Assembly: GCA_963757125.1 (NCBI GenBank)
Contig: CAVWQP010000009.1
Location: 1,674,001 to 1,738,000 of the forward strand
Reading direction: 5' to 3'
Source: CAVVSD01 sp963757125
GTDB taxonomy: Bacteria > Actinomycetota > Thermoleophilia > Solirubrobacterales > Solirubrobacteraceae
DNA: 64,000 nt
Position 1 is the first letter of the stretch, and the number at the start of each line of letters is the position of its first letter. Shown here piece by piece: positions 1-9,568 of this stretch. The translations under genes and the position numbers were made by a program. Under the pieces are notes generated by a model. It worked only from the letters and a program-made list of their open reading frames with translations, was not told the origin of the DNA and did no database searches.

Positions 1-2000
1 GCGAGAAGAGCATGTCGCCCTGCCCCAGCAGCGACTCGGCGCCGTTCTGGTCGAGGATGACGCGGGAGTCGGTCTGCGAGGACACCGCGAACGCGATCCG
101 CGACGGCACGTTCGCCTTGATCATGCCCGTGATCACGTCGACCCGCGGGGACTGCGTCGCGAGCACGAGGTGGATGCCGACCGCGCGCGCCTTCTGGGCG
201 AGGCGGATGATCGAGTCCTCGACGTCGGCCGGCGCGACCATCATGAGGTCGGCGAGCTCGTCGATGACGCACAGGATGTACGGCAGCGCCTTCTCGCCGC
301 GCTCCTCGCGCACGCGGTTGAGCTCGATGAGCGACCGCGTGCGCGGCGAGCGACATGATCGAGTAGCGCTCCTCCATCTCCCTCACGAGGTTCTGCAGCG
401 CGTTGGCGGCCATCCGCGGGCTCGTGATGACCGGCGTGAGCAGGTGCGGGATCGACTCGTAGTGGTTGAGCTCGACCTGCTTGGGGTCGACGAGGACGAG
501 CCGCACGTCGTGGGGCGTCGCGCGCAGCAGGATGCTCGAGAGCATCGCGTTGATCGCGCCCGACTTGCCCGCGCCGGTCGTGCCCGCGACGAGCAGGTGC
601 GGCATCTTCGCGAGGTCCGCGCCGATCGCCTTGCCGCCGACGTCCTTGCCCAGCCAGACCGTGAGCGGCGACCAGTCCTCCGGCGGGTCCTGGAAGACGT
701 CGCCGAGCTGCACGATCCGGCGGCGCTGGTTGGGGACCTCGACGCCGACGGCCGTCTTGCCGGGGACCGGCGCGAGGATGCGGATGTCCGTCGCGGCGAG
801 CGCGTAGGCGAGGTCGTCCTTGAGCTGGGCGACCTTGCTCATCTTGATGCCGGGCGCGAGGCGCAGCTCGTACCGCGTGATGTGCGGGCCGGCGACCATG
901 CCGATGATCTTCGCCTGGACGCCGAAGTGGCCGAGCGCCTCGATGAGTGCGCCCGGCCGTGCGCTCCTGCCCTGCGGTGTCGGGCTTGCTCTGCTCGGCG
1001 CTGGAGCGCTTGAGGATGTTGGGGCGGGGCGGCTTCCACTGGAACGACGGGTCGTCGGTGATCGAGCCGCGCAGCCGTCCCTGCGGGGTGAGGTCCTCGG
1101 GGCGGATCTCCATGACGCCGTCGGGCTCGGGCTCGTCGTCCTCCTCCGTCCTCGACGGGCTCCTCCGCGACCGGATCGGGCTCCGGCTCCGGGATCTCGG
1201 GCTCGGGCAGCTCGGGCTCGTCGTCCGGGTCGCCGAAGATGTCCGGGTAGCGCAGGTGGGCGTCGAGGGACGGGGCGCGCACCATCGTCTGGGTGACGTG
1301 CACCTCCTCGTCCTCGGGCTCCGGCGGCGCGACGGGCTCCGGGCGCGGCGCCCGCTGCGGCACGGCGGTCCGGATCGCGCGCGTCGTGTCGGTCACGCCG
1401 GAGTGCGTCGCGCGGATGACGCCGGCGATCGACGCCCCGGTGAGCAGGATGACCCCGGCGATGAAGAGGAAGACGGCGAGGATGTGCGCGCCGACGGTCC
1501 CGATGGCCTTCGTGCTGCCGTAGGAGCAGGGCCTCGCCCACGACGCCGCCGTGGTCCTCCATCCAGGGGCCGTTCCACCAGCCCGGGCGCACGCCGTCGG
1601 CGCCGAGGCCGAACGTGCCGGCGGCCAGGGCGAGCGTGACCGCCCCGAAGAGGCAGAGCGCTCCGGCGCGCAACGGGCGGACGGCCGGCAGCACCGGCCG
1701 CAGCACGACGAGCGCGCCGATCAGGGCCAGGACGACCGGCACGGCGTAGGCGACCTCGCCCACGACCCGCCGCAGGCCGTTCGTGACGGCTTCGCCCGCA
1801 GCGCCCGCCTCCCACCCCAGCCAGAGCGGGAAGACGAGGAACACCGCGATCGCCACGAGGCCCAGGCCGACGATGTCCAGCTGGCGCTGGTCGAGGACGG
1901 GCAGGCGCAGCGACGCGACCGACGACCGGCGCGCGCGGCGTCGCGGCGCGGGCTTGGATGCGCGCTTCGGCGCCTTCTTCGTGGTGCGGGCAGGGGGCAT
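1..2000 (-). CDS. ftsK: DNA translocase FtsK (partial, frameshifted)
   Basis: FtsK/SpoIIIE ATPase, which pumps chromosomal DNA through the division septum. It starts at ATG 2000 with a basic tail (MPPARTTKKAPKRASK), followed by four or so membrane helices coded by about 1870-1430, an acidic E/P-rich linker near 1140-1260, and the motor domain. Walker A reads GTTGAGKSG near 570-590, Walker B reads LCVIDELADLM near 250-280, and FAVSSQTDSRVILDQNGAESLLGQGDMLF follows at the left edge (split here as FAVSSQTDSRVIL and DQNGAESLLGQGDMLF). The gamma domain lies outside the window. The reading frame breaks at about 1522, 1148, 952 and 345, and in each case one extra base restores homology. FtsK is usually essential, so sequence error is the simpler explanation. 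Confidence 0.93.
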   Translation of the reverse strand, partial: MPPARTTKKAPKRASKPAPRRRARRSSVASLRLPVLDQRQLDIVGLGLVAIAVFLVFPLWLGWEAGAAGEAVTNGLRRVVGEVAYAVPVVLALIGALVVLRPVLPAVRPLRAGALCLFGAVTLALAAGTFGLGADGVRPGWWNGPWMEDHGGVVGEALLLRQHEGHRDRRRAHPRRLPLHRRGHPAHRGVDRRRHPRDALRRDRHDARDPDRRAAAGAAPGARRAAGARGRGGARHPDDGARPVPRRPPALPGHLRRPGRRARAARARDPGAGARSGRGGARRGRRRTTSPSPTASWRSAPRTSPRRDGCAARSPTTRRSSGSRPAPTSSSAPAPSRASPTPQGRSARPGALIEALGHFGVQAKIIGMVAGPHITRYELRLAPGIKMSKVAQLKDDLAYALAATDIRILAPVPGKTAVGVEVPNQRRRIVQLGDVFQDPPEDWSPLTVWLGKDVGGKAIGADLAKMPHLLVAGTTGAGKSGAINAMLSSILLRATPHDVRLVLVDPKQVELNHYESIPHLLTPVITSPRMAANALQNLVREMEERYSIMSLAAHAVAHRAQPRARGARREGAAVHPVRHRRARRPHDGRAGRRRGLDHPPRPEGARGRHPPRARDAVPAGRRDHGHDQGERAVADRVRGVLADRLPRHPRPERRRVAAGAGRHALL

Positions 2001-2082
2001 CGGCGGTGCGTGCTCGTCTTTCGACGCGTCGCCGCTCCCCTCCTCCCCCCAGCTCGCGTCCTCCGACGTACCGTGTTCCCGT

Positions 2083-2754
2083 GTGACGTCCCCGATCGTC
2101 CGGGCGCAGGGCCTCGTCAAGACCTTCGGGCAAGGTCGCGCGGCGCGTCGGGTGCTGGACGGAGCGGCCCTCGAGGTCTCGGGCGGCGAGCTCGTGGCCG
2201 TCGTCGGCAGGTCGGGCTCGGGCAAATCGACGCTGCTGCACCTGCTCGGCGGCCTCGACAAGGCCGAGGCGGGGACGATCGAGCTGGCGGGCGAGCGCGT
2301 CGACGGTCGCTCCGAGCGCGATCTCGCGCGGCTGCGGGCCCGGCGGGTCGGGTTCGTCTTCCAGTTCTTCCACCTCGTCCCGGAGCTGTCGGGCGAGGAG
2401 AACGTCGCGCTGGCCGCACGCCTGCCCGACGCCGCCCCGGGCGCCCTGGAGCGCGGCTACGAGCTCATCGAGCGCCTCGGGCTGGGCGACGCGGCCGGCC
2501 GGATGCCGCACGAGCTGTCCGGCGGCGAGCAGCAGCGTGTCGCGCTCGCGCGGGCGCTCGTCAACGACCCGGCGGTCGTGCTCGCCGACGAGCCCACCGG
2601 GAACCTCGATCCCGAGGCGGCCGCGATCGTGCTCGACGTGCTGCGCGAGATCGCGGCCGAGGGCCGCGCCGTCGTCCTCGTCACCCACGAGGAGGTCGCG
2701 ACCGACGCCGCCACCCGCGTGCTGCGCCTGCGGGACGGCGTACTCGCCGCATGA
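2083..2754 (+). CDS. ABC transporter ATP-binding protein (LolD/MacB type)
   Basis: ATPase subunit of an ABC exporter, about 223 residues from GTG 2083; the longer open frame upstream lies over ftsK and is unlikely to be used. It has Walker A GRSGSGKST (residues 42-50), the Q-loop in FVFQFFHLVPE, signature LSGGEQQRVALARAL, Walker B VVLADEPTGNLD and the H-loop VLVTHE. The sequence resembles the LolD/FtsE/MacB class, whose partner permeases do not form a channel but use the ATP cycle for mechanical work. Its stop overlaps the permease start by four bases (ATGA), so the two are translationally coupled. The substrate cannot be told from sequence. Confidence 0.95.
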   Translation: MTSPIVRAQGLVKTFGQGRAARRVLDGAALEVSGGELVAVVGRSGSGKSTLLHLLGGLDKAEAGTIELAGERVDGRSERDLARLRARRVGFVFQFFHLVPELSGEENVALAARLPDAAPGALERGYELIERLGLGDAAGRMPHELSGGEQQRVALARALVNDPAVVLADEPTGNLDPEAAAIVLDVLREIAAEGRAVVLVTHEEVATDAATRVLRLRDGVLAA

Positions 2755-4997
2755 GGGCCGCGTTCCGCGAGGCGCTCGTGCTCGTCCGGGCCGGCGGCCG
2801 GCGCTCGCTCCTGGCGGGCGCGGGCGTGCTGCTCGCAGCGACGATGCTGGGGACGGCGGTCACCGTGAGCTGGTCGCTGGCGACGGGGTTCGACCGCTCG
2901 GCGAAGGCGGCCGACCTCCCCGACGTCATCGCGCGCTTCGACCGCGAGCGGGTCGGCGAGATCGACGCGAAGCTGCGGGCGCTGCCGAACGTCGAGGCGA
3001 CCTCCTACCGCACGGAGATCACCCGCGTGCGCCTGTCCGGTGGGACCGGCTCGACGCGGCGCGGCGTGGTGCAGGTCGTCGGGCCGGGCAGGCGCGGCTA
3101 CGCGATCGTCGACGGTCGCGACGCCCGCGGGGACGACGACGTCGTCGTGGAGCGCGGCGTCGCGCGCGCATGGCACCTCTCCGTGGGCGACACGCTGTCC
3201 TTCGGGCGCTTCGGCACGGCGCGCGTGTCGGGGATCGCCGTGAGCCCCGACAACGTCGCCTTTCCGCTGGCCACGACGGCGCGGGTCTACGTCGCGGCGC
3301 AGAACGGCCTGCGCCGCGGGACGAACATGGCCCTCGTGTGGACCCACGACCCCCGTCGGGTCGACGTCACGCTGCAGCAGGCGCGCGCCACGAGCTTCGG
3401 CGTCCAGGACCTGCGCTTCATCACGCACGACGGCGTCCGGGTGCTGCTCGACCAGGCGGCCGGGATCGTGCTGGCGCTGCTCATCGCGTTCTCCGTCGTG
3501 GTGCTCGGCGCCGCGGGCGTCATGCTGGGCGTGGCCGCGTACGCCGACGTCCAACGCCGGCTCTCCACTATCGGAGTGCAGCGCGCGATGGGGTTCCCGC
3601 GCGGCACGATCGTCGGCGCGTACGCGCTGCGGGCGGCGATCGTGGCGCTCCCCGCCGCCATCGCCGGGCTGGCGCTCGGCGCGTTCCTCGCGGCCCGTCC
3701 GACGAGCGACCTGCTCGTGACCTTGAACGAGCTGCCGCCCGGCAGCGCGCTGCTCGGGCCGCTGGCGACCGCGCTCATAGGCACCGTGGCGCTCGTCGCC
3801 GCCACGTCAGCCTGGCCGGCGCTGCGTGCGACGGCTCGCACGCCGGTGTCGCTGCTGCGCGGCGCGGAGCTGCGCGGCGCGGCGCCGGGTCCCCGCGGTC
3901 GGGGGCTCGCCGGGCCGCTGCGGCTCGGCGCACGGCTGGCGTCCGCGCGGCGGGCGCGCTACGCGGGCACGGTCGCGGTGCTCGCGGCATGCGTCGCGAT
4001 CGTGGCGCTGCTCCTGGCGCTCGCATCGCTGCTCGTCGCGCTGCGCGACGACCCCGGCACCCTGGGGAAGCGCTACGCGACCACCGCAGTGCTGCCCGCC
4101 GACCAGCTCCCAGCGGTGCGGCAGATCCCGGGCGTGCTCGCCGCCTCGGAGCGCTACCAAGTGCAGGGCGCCGACTCCTACTCGCTGGGCGAGCCGGTAC
4201 GGCTCATCGGCTACCCAGGCGACCATACGGTCTTCGAGGCGCCGCCGCTGGCGGCCGGGCGCCGCGTGGCGGGTCCGGACGAGGCCGAGGTCGGGCTCGG
4301 GCTTGCCGACGCCCTGAACCTGCGCGTCGGCGGGACGCTCGCCGTCCAGCTCGAGTCCGGCGGCGAGGTGCGCTACCGCATCGTCGGGATCGTGCGCGCG
4401 CTGGAGACGGAGGGGCGTGTGGCGTACGTGCGTCCCGACCAGCTGCTGGCCGCGCACGCCGACGCGGACCCGCGCATCGCCGTGCGCGCGCGGCCAGGCG
4501 CCGACCAGGCGCGCATCGACCAGGGTCTGCGCGACCTCGGCGCCACGCCCGTCGCCGTCCGCGGCGCGACGAGCTCGAACCGCGAGATCCTCGCGACGCT
4601 GGCGTCGCTGCTCCGGGTCATCGCGCTCGTCACGGGGCTCGTGTGCCTCTACGCGCTCGTGCAGGGCCTGACCGTCGTCGCGCTGGAGCGGCGCGGGACG
4701 ATCGCCGTCCTGCGCGCGGGCGGCGCCGGAGCGCCGACGGTGACACGTCTCCTGCTCGGCGTCGTGCTCGTAGCCGCGGTGCCGGCGGGCCTCCTCGGCC
4801 TCGTCGTCGAGTCGGTGGCGCTCGCGCCGCTCGTCGGCAACCTCGCCGCCGGCTACGCCGACCTCGTCCCCCGCGCGAGCATCGGCCAAGCGCTGATCGT
4901 GGCCGCCGGGCTCATCGCCCTCTGCCTACTGGCGGCGCTGCTCGTGGCGCGACGCGCGCTGCGCGGATCGATCGTCGAGGGACTGCGCGGCGGATGA
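2751..4997 (+). CDS. FtsX-family ABC transporter permease
   Basis: Membrane subunit of 748 residues paired with the preceding ATPase. An N-terminal helix (about residues 18-45) is followed by a long extracytoplasmic domain (to about 230), then three helices carrying an FtsX module with the typical QRAMGFPRGTIVGAYALR loop. A second extracytoplasmic part and a second three-helix FtsX module (about 620-740) complete the MacB/LolCE-like duplicated architecture. The stop overlaps the start of the following metallophosphoesterase (ATGA at 4994), so the three genes form one operon. Substrate unknown; lipoproteins, peptides or drugs are handled by relatives. Confidence 0.92.
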   Translation: MRAAFREALVLVRAGGRRSLLAGAGVLLAATMLGTAVTVSWSLATGFDRSAKAADLPDVIARFDRERVGEIDAKLRALPNVEATSYRTEITRVRLSGGTGSTRRGVVQVVGPGRRGYAIVDGRDARGDDDVVVERGVARAWHLSVGDTLSFGRFGTARVSGIAVSPDNVAFPLATTARVYVAAQNGLRRGTNMALVWTHDPRRVDVTLQQARATSFGVQDLRFITHDGVRVLLDQAAGIVLALLIAFSVVVLGAAGVMLGVAAYADVQRRLSTIGVQRAMGFPRGTIVGAYALRAAIVALPAAIAGLALGAFLAARPTSDLLVTLNELPPGSALLGPLATALIGTVALVAATSAWPALRATARTPVSLLRGAELRGAAPGPRGRGLAGPLRLGARLASARRARYAGTVAVLAACVAIVALLLALASLLVALRDDPGTLGKRYATTAVLPADQLPAVRQIPGVLAASERYQVQGADSYSLGEPVRLIGYPGDHTVFEAPPLAAGRRVAGPDEAEVGLGLADALNLRVGGTLAVQLESGGEVRYRIVGIVRALETEGRVAYVRPDQLLAAHADADPRIAVRARPGADQARIDQGLRDLGATPVAVRGATSSNREILATLASLLRVIALVTGLVCLYALVQGLTVVALERRGTIAVLRAGGAGAPTVTRLLLGVVLVAAVPAGLLGLVVESVALAPLVGNLAAGYADLVPRASIGQALIVAAGLIALCLLAALLVARRALRGSIVEGLRGG

Positions 4998-6419
4998 GAC
5001 GCGCGTTCGCGAGCCTGCTCGCCCTCGCGGTGGTCGCGCTGCTCGGCTGCGGCGGCGACGCGCCCGCGCCTCCCGGGCAGGGCGGCTCGACGGTGAGCGC
5101 GACGTGGCGCGACACGACGGGCTCCGGCGTGCTCGAGCGGTCGTCCGGCGAGCCGCTCGTGGACCGCAGGGACCTCGACCCGTCCGCGCGCGGTGACGGC
5201 GGGGCCGAGCTCGCGCGCTTCGGGGTCGTGACCGACGCGCACGTCCGCGACGAGGAGTCCCCGGCCCGCGCGACGTTCCTCGACCGCCTCGGCGGCTCCT
5301 ACACGCCCACGTTCCGCCCCCAGGAGGCGCTCACGACGCAGGTCCTCGCCGGCGCGCTGCGCGGCCTGCGGTCCCAGCGCCCGCGACAGATCGTCGAGGC
5401 CGGTGACCTCATCGACAACGCGCAGTCCAACGAGCTCGACCAGGCGCTCGCCGTGATGCGGGGCGGGCGCGTGAATCCGGACTCCGGCGCGCCCGGCTAC
5501 ACGGGCGTGCAGGAGGCGGACGACCCGGACCCGTTCTACTACCGGCCCGACGTCGACCCGCCACTGCATCCGGGGCTGCTCGCCGCCGCCCAGCGGCCGT
5601 TCACCTCGCCGGGCGCCGGCGTCCCGTGGCTGCCGGTGCTCGGCAACCACGACTGGCTCGTCGCGGGCGTCACGCCCCCGACCCCGGCGCTGAACGACGC
5701 CGCGACCGGCGGCTTCGCGCTGCGCGACGTCGACGCCCAGGAGGCGCTGCGCGAGGTCGGGCCCGACACGACGGACGCCGCCGCGATCGACCGCGTCATC
5801 TCGGGCGGGCTGCCGGGGACCCGCGTCGCCGTCCCCAGGGACCGCGCGCGGCGGCTGCTGTCGCGCGAGGAGGTCGTCGCGCGGTTGCGCGACGCCGCGC
5901 GCGTGCCGGGCACCGGGGACCGGCTGCAGTACGCCAGCGACCTCGGCCCGAAGGTCCGGCTGCTCGTCCTCGACACCGAGGGTGGCCCGGTCGACACCGG
6001 CTGGCTGACGGAGCAGCTGCGCGAGGCGGGCGACCGATGGGTGATCGTCGCCTCCCACCAGCCGCTGCCCGATCGCGGTCCTCGCCGAGCTTGCGACGCA
6101 CCCGCGGGTCGTCGCGACGCTCAACGGCCACACGCATCGCACGAGCATCGAGCCGTACCACCCGGCGGGCACGCGCGGGTTCTGGCGCATCGTCACGCCG
6201 TCGCTGGCCGACTGGCCCCAGCAGGCCCGGATGATCTCGCTGCGCGAGAGCGCGGACGGCGGCGTCGTGATCTCCACGTGGCTCGTCGACCCGGAGGGCG
6301 ACGGCCTCGTCGGCACCTCGCGCGAGCTCGCGAACCTCGACGCGCAGGGCGGCCGCCCGGACGGCTTCGCCGGCACGCGCGCCGACCGCAACGCCCGGCT
6401 GTACCGCGCCCCGGCCTGA
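4994..6419 (+). CDS. Secreted metallophosphoesterase lipoprotein (frameshifted)
   Basis: Calcineurin-like phosphoesterase with a lipoprotein-type signal (hydrophobic run, then LLGCGGD, so a lipidated cysteine near residue 17-19). Metal-binding motifs occur in the usual order: VTDAHV (D-x-H), EAGDLIDN (GDxxDN), VLGNHDWL (GNHD), ASHQPLPD and, after the break, NGHTHRTS (GHxH). The frame shifts at about 6073, where the protein continues in another frame as AVLAELATHPRVVATLNG; adding a missing base there restores one ORF. I believe it matches the actinobacterial family described from Propionibacterium (PPA1498-like), but the substrate is unknown. It is coupled to the ABC permease by overlap. Confidence 0.85.
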
Positions 6420-6444
6420 CGCCCGGCGGCGATACGGTCCCCTC

Positions 6445-7818
6445 GTGGAGCACTCCGACGGTGTGCAGTTCCCCGCCGTGGACGGCGAGCGGAGCACGAG
6501 CGCCGCCGGCCGCGCGATCCTCGGCGACGCCCTGCGTGCCGCCGGCCGTCCGCCCGCGGGCGGCGGTGACTGGCGCGCCGCGTACCTCGACGTCCTGCGC
6601 GACCTCACCGAGCACGACGCCCCCGGCGTCGCCGCCGCCGGGCTCGCCTCCGTGCACGCGCGGCTGGTGCACGCCCGCGACGGTGAGGAGCGACCGCTCG
6701 CCGAGGCGCTCGCCGCGACGCCCGCCCGCACGCTCCCGACGACCGAGATCCACGGCGAGGGCGAGCGAGTCCGCGAGCTGACCGTGCCGTACGAGGGCGA
6801 GGTGCTGCGCGGCGACGCGCTGCGGCGCCGGCTGGCGTCGTGGGTCGAGGACGGGGTCGTGGAGCCCGGGTTCGCCGCGGGCGTCGAGGACGTGCTCGAG
6901 CACCCGGAGTGGCTCGCGCTGGAGGGCAGGCGGATCGTGCTCCTCGGCGCCGGCGCCGAGATGGGCCCGCTCGAGCAGCTCGCGGCGTGGGGCGCGGACG
7001 TCCTGGCGGTGGATCTGCCGAGCCAGGCGCAGCGCGTGCAGGCGCTCGGCCGCGCGGGCGCGGGCACCGTGCGGACGCCGGGCGACGGCGCCGACCTGCT
7101 CACCGCGCTGCCGGAGCTGCGCGCGTGGATCGGCGAGCACGACGACGGCCGCGACCTCGTCGTCGCCAGCCACGTCTACGCCGACGGCGGCGTGCACGTG
7201 CGGCTCGCCGCCGCGGCCGACGCGCTCGTCGCCGACCTCCCGGGCGCCGCGTACGCCGCGCTCGCCACGCCCACGGACTGCTACCTCGCGCCCGACGACG
7301 CCGTCCGCGAGGCCCGGCGCCGCTGGGAGCGCCGTGGCGCGGTGCGGCTCCTGCAGGCGCCGCTGCGCGCGGCGTCCGCGGGCCGGCTCCTGCGCCCCGC
7401 CTACAGCGGCGGGCGGCGCCTCGCCGACGGCCTCGTGCGCCAACAGGGACCGAACTACGCGCTCGCCAAGCGGATCCAGCGGTGGCGCGCGACGCAGGCT
7501 GCCGCCGACGGGCGCACCGTCTCGCTGAACCTCGCGCCCGCGACCGCCACGCGCTCCGTCACCCGTCACCGTGCCCTGATGGCCGCGTACCTGGGCGCCC
7601 GGCACTTCGGCGTGGAGGTCTTCGCGCCGGCCACGACCCGTGCGCTCATGGCGGCGCTCCTCGTGCGCGACCTGCACGCGCCGCCGACCGCCGCCGAGGA
7701 CGCGCTGGCGGACAGCGCCGCCCACGGCGGCCTCTGGCGCATCCCCTACGAGCTGCGCTCCGCCCTGCAGCTCGCCGCGCTGGCCGGATTCCCGCGGTCC
7801 CTGCTAGGACGTCGGTGA
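6445..7818 (+). CDS. Conserved protein of unknown function, Rossmann-like
   Basis: A 457-residue protein starting at GTG 6445, 25 bases after the phosphoesterase. I do not recognise a named family. The centre holds a nucleotide-binding-like stretch, RRIVLLGAGAEMGPLEQL followed by ADVLAVDLPS, which fits the first beta-alpha-beta of a Rossmann fold (GxGxxxG type, as in dehydrogenases or SAM enzymes). No signal peptide or membrane helix is seen. The stop overlaps the start of the next gene by one base (TGATG), so they are probably cotranslated. Codon use is like the neighbours. A short-chain dehydrogenase-like or methyltransferase-like role is possible but not supported by catalytic residues that I can point to. 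Confidence 0.8.
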   Translation: MEHSDGVQFPAVDGERSTSAAGRAILGDALRAAGRPPAGGGDWRAAYLDVLRDLTEHDAPGVAAAGLASVHARLVHARDGEERPLAEALAATPARTLPTTEIHGEGERVRELTVPYEGEVLRGDALRRRLASWVEDGVVEPGFAAGVEDVLEHPEWLALEGRRIVLLGAGAEMGPLEQLAAWGADVLAVDLPSQAQRVQALGRAGAGTVRTPGDGADLLTALPELRAWIGEHDDGRDLVVASHVYADGGVHVRLAAAADALVADLPGAAYAALATPTDCYLAPDDAVREARRRWERRGAVRLLQAPLRAASAGRLLRPAYSGGRRLADGLVRQQGPNYALAKRIQRWRATQAAADGRTVSLNLAPATATRSVTRHRALMAAYLGARHFGVEVFAPATTRALMAALLVRDLHAPPTAAEDALADSAAHGGLWRIPYELRSALQLAALAGFPRSLLGRR

Positions 7819-8927
7819 TGGACGACCGTGAGCTCAACCGCGCGCTGCTCGCCCGCCAGGGTCTCCTGGAGCGCATCGATGCGCCGCTGGACGAGGTGCT
7901 CGAGCGCATCGGCGCCGTCCAGGCGCAGTCCTGGCCGGCGGCCGCGGTCGCGCTGTGGACGCGCGTCGCGGACTTCACCCCCGACCGCCTCTACGCGGCG
8001 CTGGACGACGGTGCGCTCGTCACCGGCCTCGTGCACCGCGGCACCGTGCACCTCATGTCCGCCCGCGAGCACCCGCTGTACGCCGGCGTGCTCGAGGCGT
8101 CCGGCTATGCCGAGCCCTGGCGCACGAAGGCCGAGCTCGGCAAGGACGCGGCGAAGCTGCGCCCGGACATCGCGAAGGCCGCCAAGGGCGAGGTCCTGGG
8201 AGCGAAGGACGTCGCGGAGCTCGCCGAGGCATGGGTCGCGAAGCACCCGGACGCCATCCCCGAGGAGGAGCTCGCCAAGCAGCGCGCGGCGAGCTGGCGG
8301 ACGCTGCTGCGCGGCGGCGACTTCGTGCGCGTCCCGTCAGGCGGCGAGTGGAGCTCGAAGGCGCCCGATGCGGTGACCGGGCCGCCGAAGGTCAAGGCGA
8401 AGGGCAAGGCACTCGACGCCGTCGTCCTCGCGCATCTGCGCGCCTTCGGCCCGGCGGGCGCCGACGACATCGCGGCGTGGATCTCCTGGAAGGCCGGGCC
8501 GGTCCGCGAGGCCGTCGAGCGCGTCGGCGGCGACCTCGAGGAGCTGAAGCAGGGCAAGCGCACCCTGTACGACCTCCCCGACGGCCCGCGGCCCGACGCG
8601 GACACCGAGGCGCCGCCGCGGTACCTCGCGGCGTTCGACAGCGCGATCCTGGCCTACGCGCCGAAGCGCCGCAGCCGCCTGGTGCCCGAGGGGACGTTCG
8701 AGAAGATCTACAACCGGAAGAACCTGCAGATCCGCCCGACGTTCCTGCTCGACGGGTTCGTCGCCGGGACCTGGTCGGCCGAGGTGAAGGGCAAGAAGGC
8801 GACGCTCACGTTCAGCCCGTTCGCGCGGCTGCCGCGCGGCGCGAAGGGCGCGCTCGTCGACGAGGGCGAGGCGCTGCTCGCCGGCGTGTACCCGAAGGCG
8901 ACGAACCGAGCGGTCAAGCAGGGATGA
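7818..8927 (+). CDS. Winged-helix DNA-binding protein, AlkZ/YcaQ-like
   Basis: A 369-residue protein matching the HTH_42 family that includes the DNA glycosylases AlkZ and YcaQ, which unhook bulky alkylated bases and interstrand crosslinks. It shows the N-terminal ELNRALLARQGLL segment, a VQAQS motif near residues 33-37 equivalent to the catalytic Q-x-Q of AlkZ, the LVHRGTVHLMS stretch, and the late RPTFLLDGFVAGTW and FSPFARLPR segments typical of the family. Glycosylase activity is inferred; many members are untested. It overlaps both neighbours (TGATG upstream, ATGA downstream). Confidence 0.9.
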   Translation: MDDRELNRALLARQGLLERIDAPLDEVLERIGAVQAQSWPAAAVALWTRVADFTPDRLYAALDDGALVTGLVHRGTVHLMSAREHPLYAGVLEASGYAEPWRTKAELGKDAAKLRPDIAKAAKGEVLGAKDVAELAEAWVAKHPDAIPEEELAKQRAASWRTLLRGGDFVRVPSGGEWSSKAPDAVTGPPKVKAKGKALDAVVLAHLRAFGPAGADDIAAWISWKAGPVREAVERVGGDLEELKQGKRTLYDLPDGPRPDADTEAPPRYLAAFDSAILAYAPKRRSRLVPEGTFEKIYNRKNLQIRPTFLLDGFVAGTWSAEVKGKKATLTFSPFARLPRGAKGALVDEGEALLAGVYPKATNRAVKQG

Positions 8928-9379
8928 GCGCAGTTCCCGACATGGTCTTCCACGACGTCCTCGTCGCCGTCGACGGGTCGAAGGACGCCGCGCTCGCGCT
9001 CGCGGCGGCGATCCTGGCCGTGCAGCGAAACCACGCCCGGCTCACGGTGATCGCGGTGGCCGAGGACGTCACGCGCCGCCCGGGCGCGATCGCGTTCGAC
9101 CCCACGCTGCAGCAGCGCGTCGACGAGTCCACCGAGGAGCACCTCCGCGACGCCGTCACGTCGATCCCGCAGGAGATCCCGGTCACGACGCTGTTCCGCC
9201 GCGGCCGCCCGGGTCCGGCGATCGTGGCGGCGGCCAAGGAGGGCGAGCACGACGCGATCCTGCTCGGCGCGCGCGGCGTCGGGCGCGTCGGGTCGCTCAT
9301 GGGCAGCGTGAGCCAGCACGTGCTGCACCACGCCTCCGTCACGGTGTTCGTGGCGCATGCGCCACGGGGCGAGGGCTGA
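8924..9379 (+). CDS. Universal stress protein (UspA family)
   Basis: A 151-residue single-domain Usp protein. The N-terminal strand VLVAVDGSKDA carries the conserved Asp, and the ATP-binding signature appears as LLGARGVGRVGSLMGSVSQH (G-x2-G-x9-G-S), so it probably belongs to the ATP-binding class. Members accumulate under starvation or oxidative stress and act in the cytoplasm, with roles that are mostly undefined. The start ATG overlaps the AlkZ-like stop (ATGA), making this the last gene of the plus-strand run. Confidence 0.93.
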   Translation: MSAVPDMVFHDVLVAVDGSKDAALALAAAILAVQRNHARLTVIAVAEDVTRRPGAIAFDPTLQQRVDESTEEHLRDAVTSIPQEIPVTTLFRRGRPGPAIVAAAKEGEHDAILLGARGVGRVGSLMGSVSQHVLHHASVTVFVAHAPRGEG

Positions 9380-9392
9380 ACGGCCCGCCACC

Positions 9393-9568
9393 TCACTCCC
9401 CAGCGCCCCCGATCCACCCCGCCAGGCTCGCGACCTGCCCACCCTTCGCGAACGCGCGCAGGACCGGGCTCTCGGTTCCGTCGCCGTAGGGGCTCGCCGC
9501 GCTCACGGAGCCACCGCGACAAGAAGCAGGGCCAGCATCCCGCCGGCCGTGGCGGTGATCCGCCTCAT
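9393..9568 (-). CDS. Tiny secreted peptide, probable frameshift
   Basis: ATG 9568 overlaps the carbonic anhydrase stop (ATGA). The frame codes a signal-peptide-like start (MRRITATAGGMLALLLVAVA) and then meets a stop after 21 codons. If one base is missing at about 9508, the frame continues as VSAASPYGDGTESPVLR, then AFAKGGQVASLAGWIGGAGE, to a stop at 9393-9395. This gives a peptide of about 57 residues with a plausible signal-peptidase site (VSA-AS). No homologue is recognised. The extension is inferred from frame continuity and codon pattern only. Confidence 0.45.

Noticed and set aside
340..350. Programmed frameshift in ftsK
   Set aside because: Four separate breaks without slippery heptamers or stimulatory structure that I can see; sequence error is simpler.
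2537..6781. 1414-codon open frame on the plus strand covering the ABC permease and phosphoesterase
   Set aside because: It is an Arg/Ala/Pro-rich shadow frame of very GC-rich genes; the other frames carry the recognisable domains.
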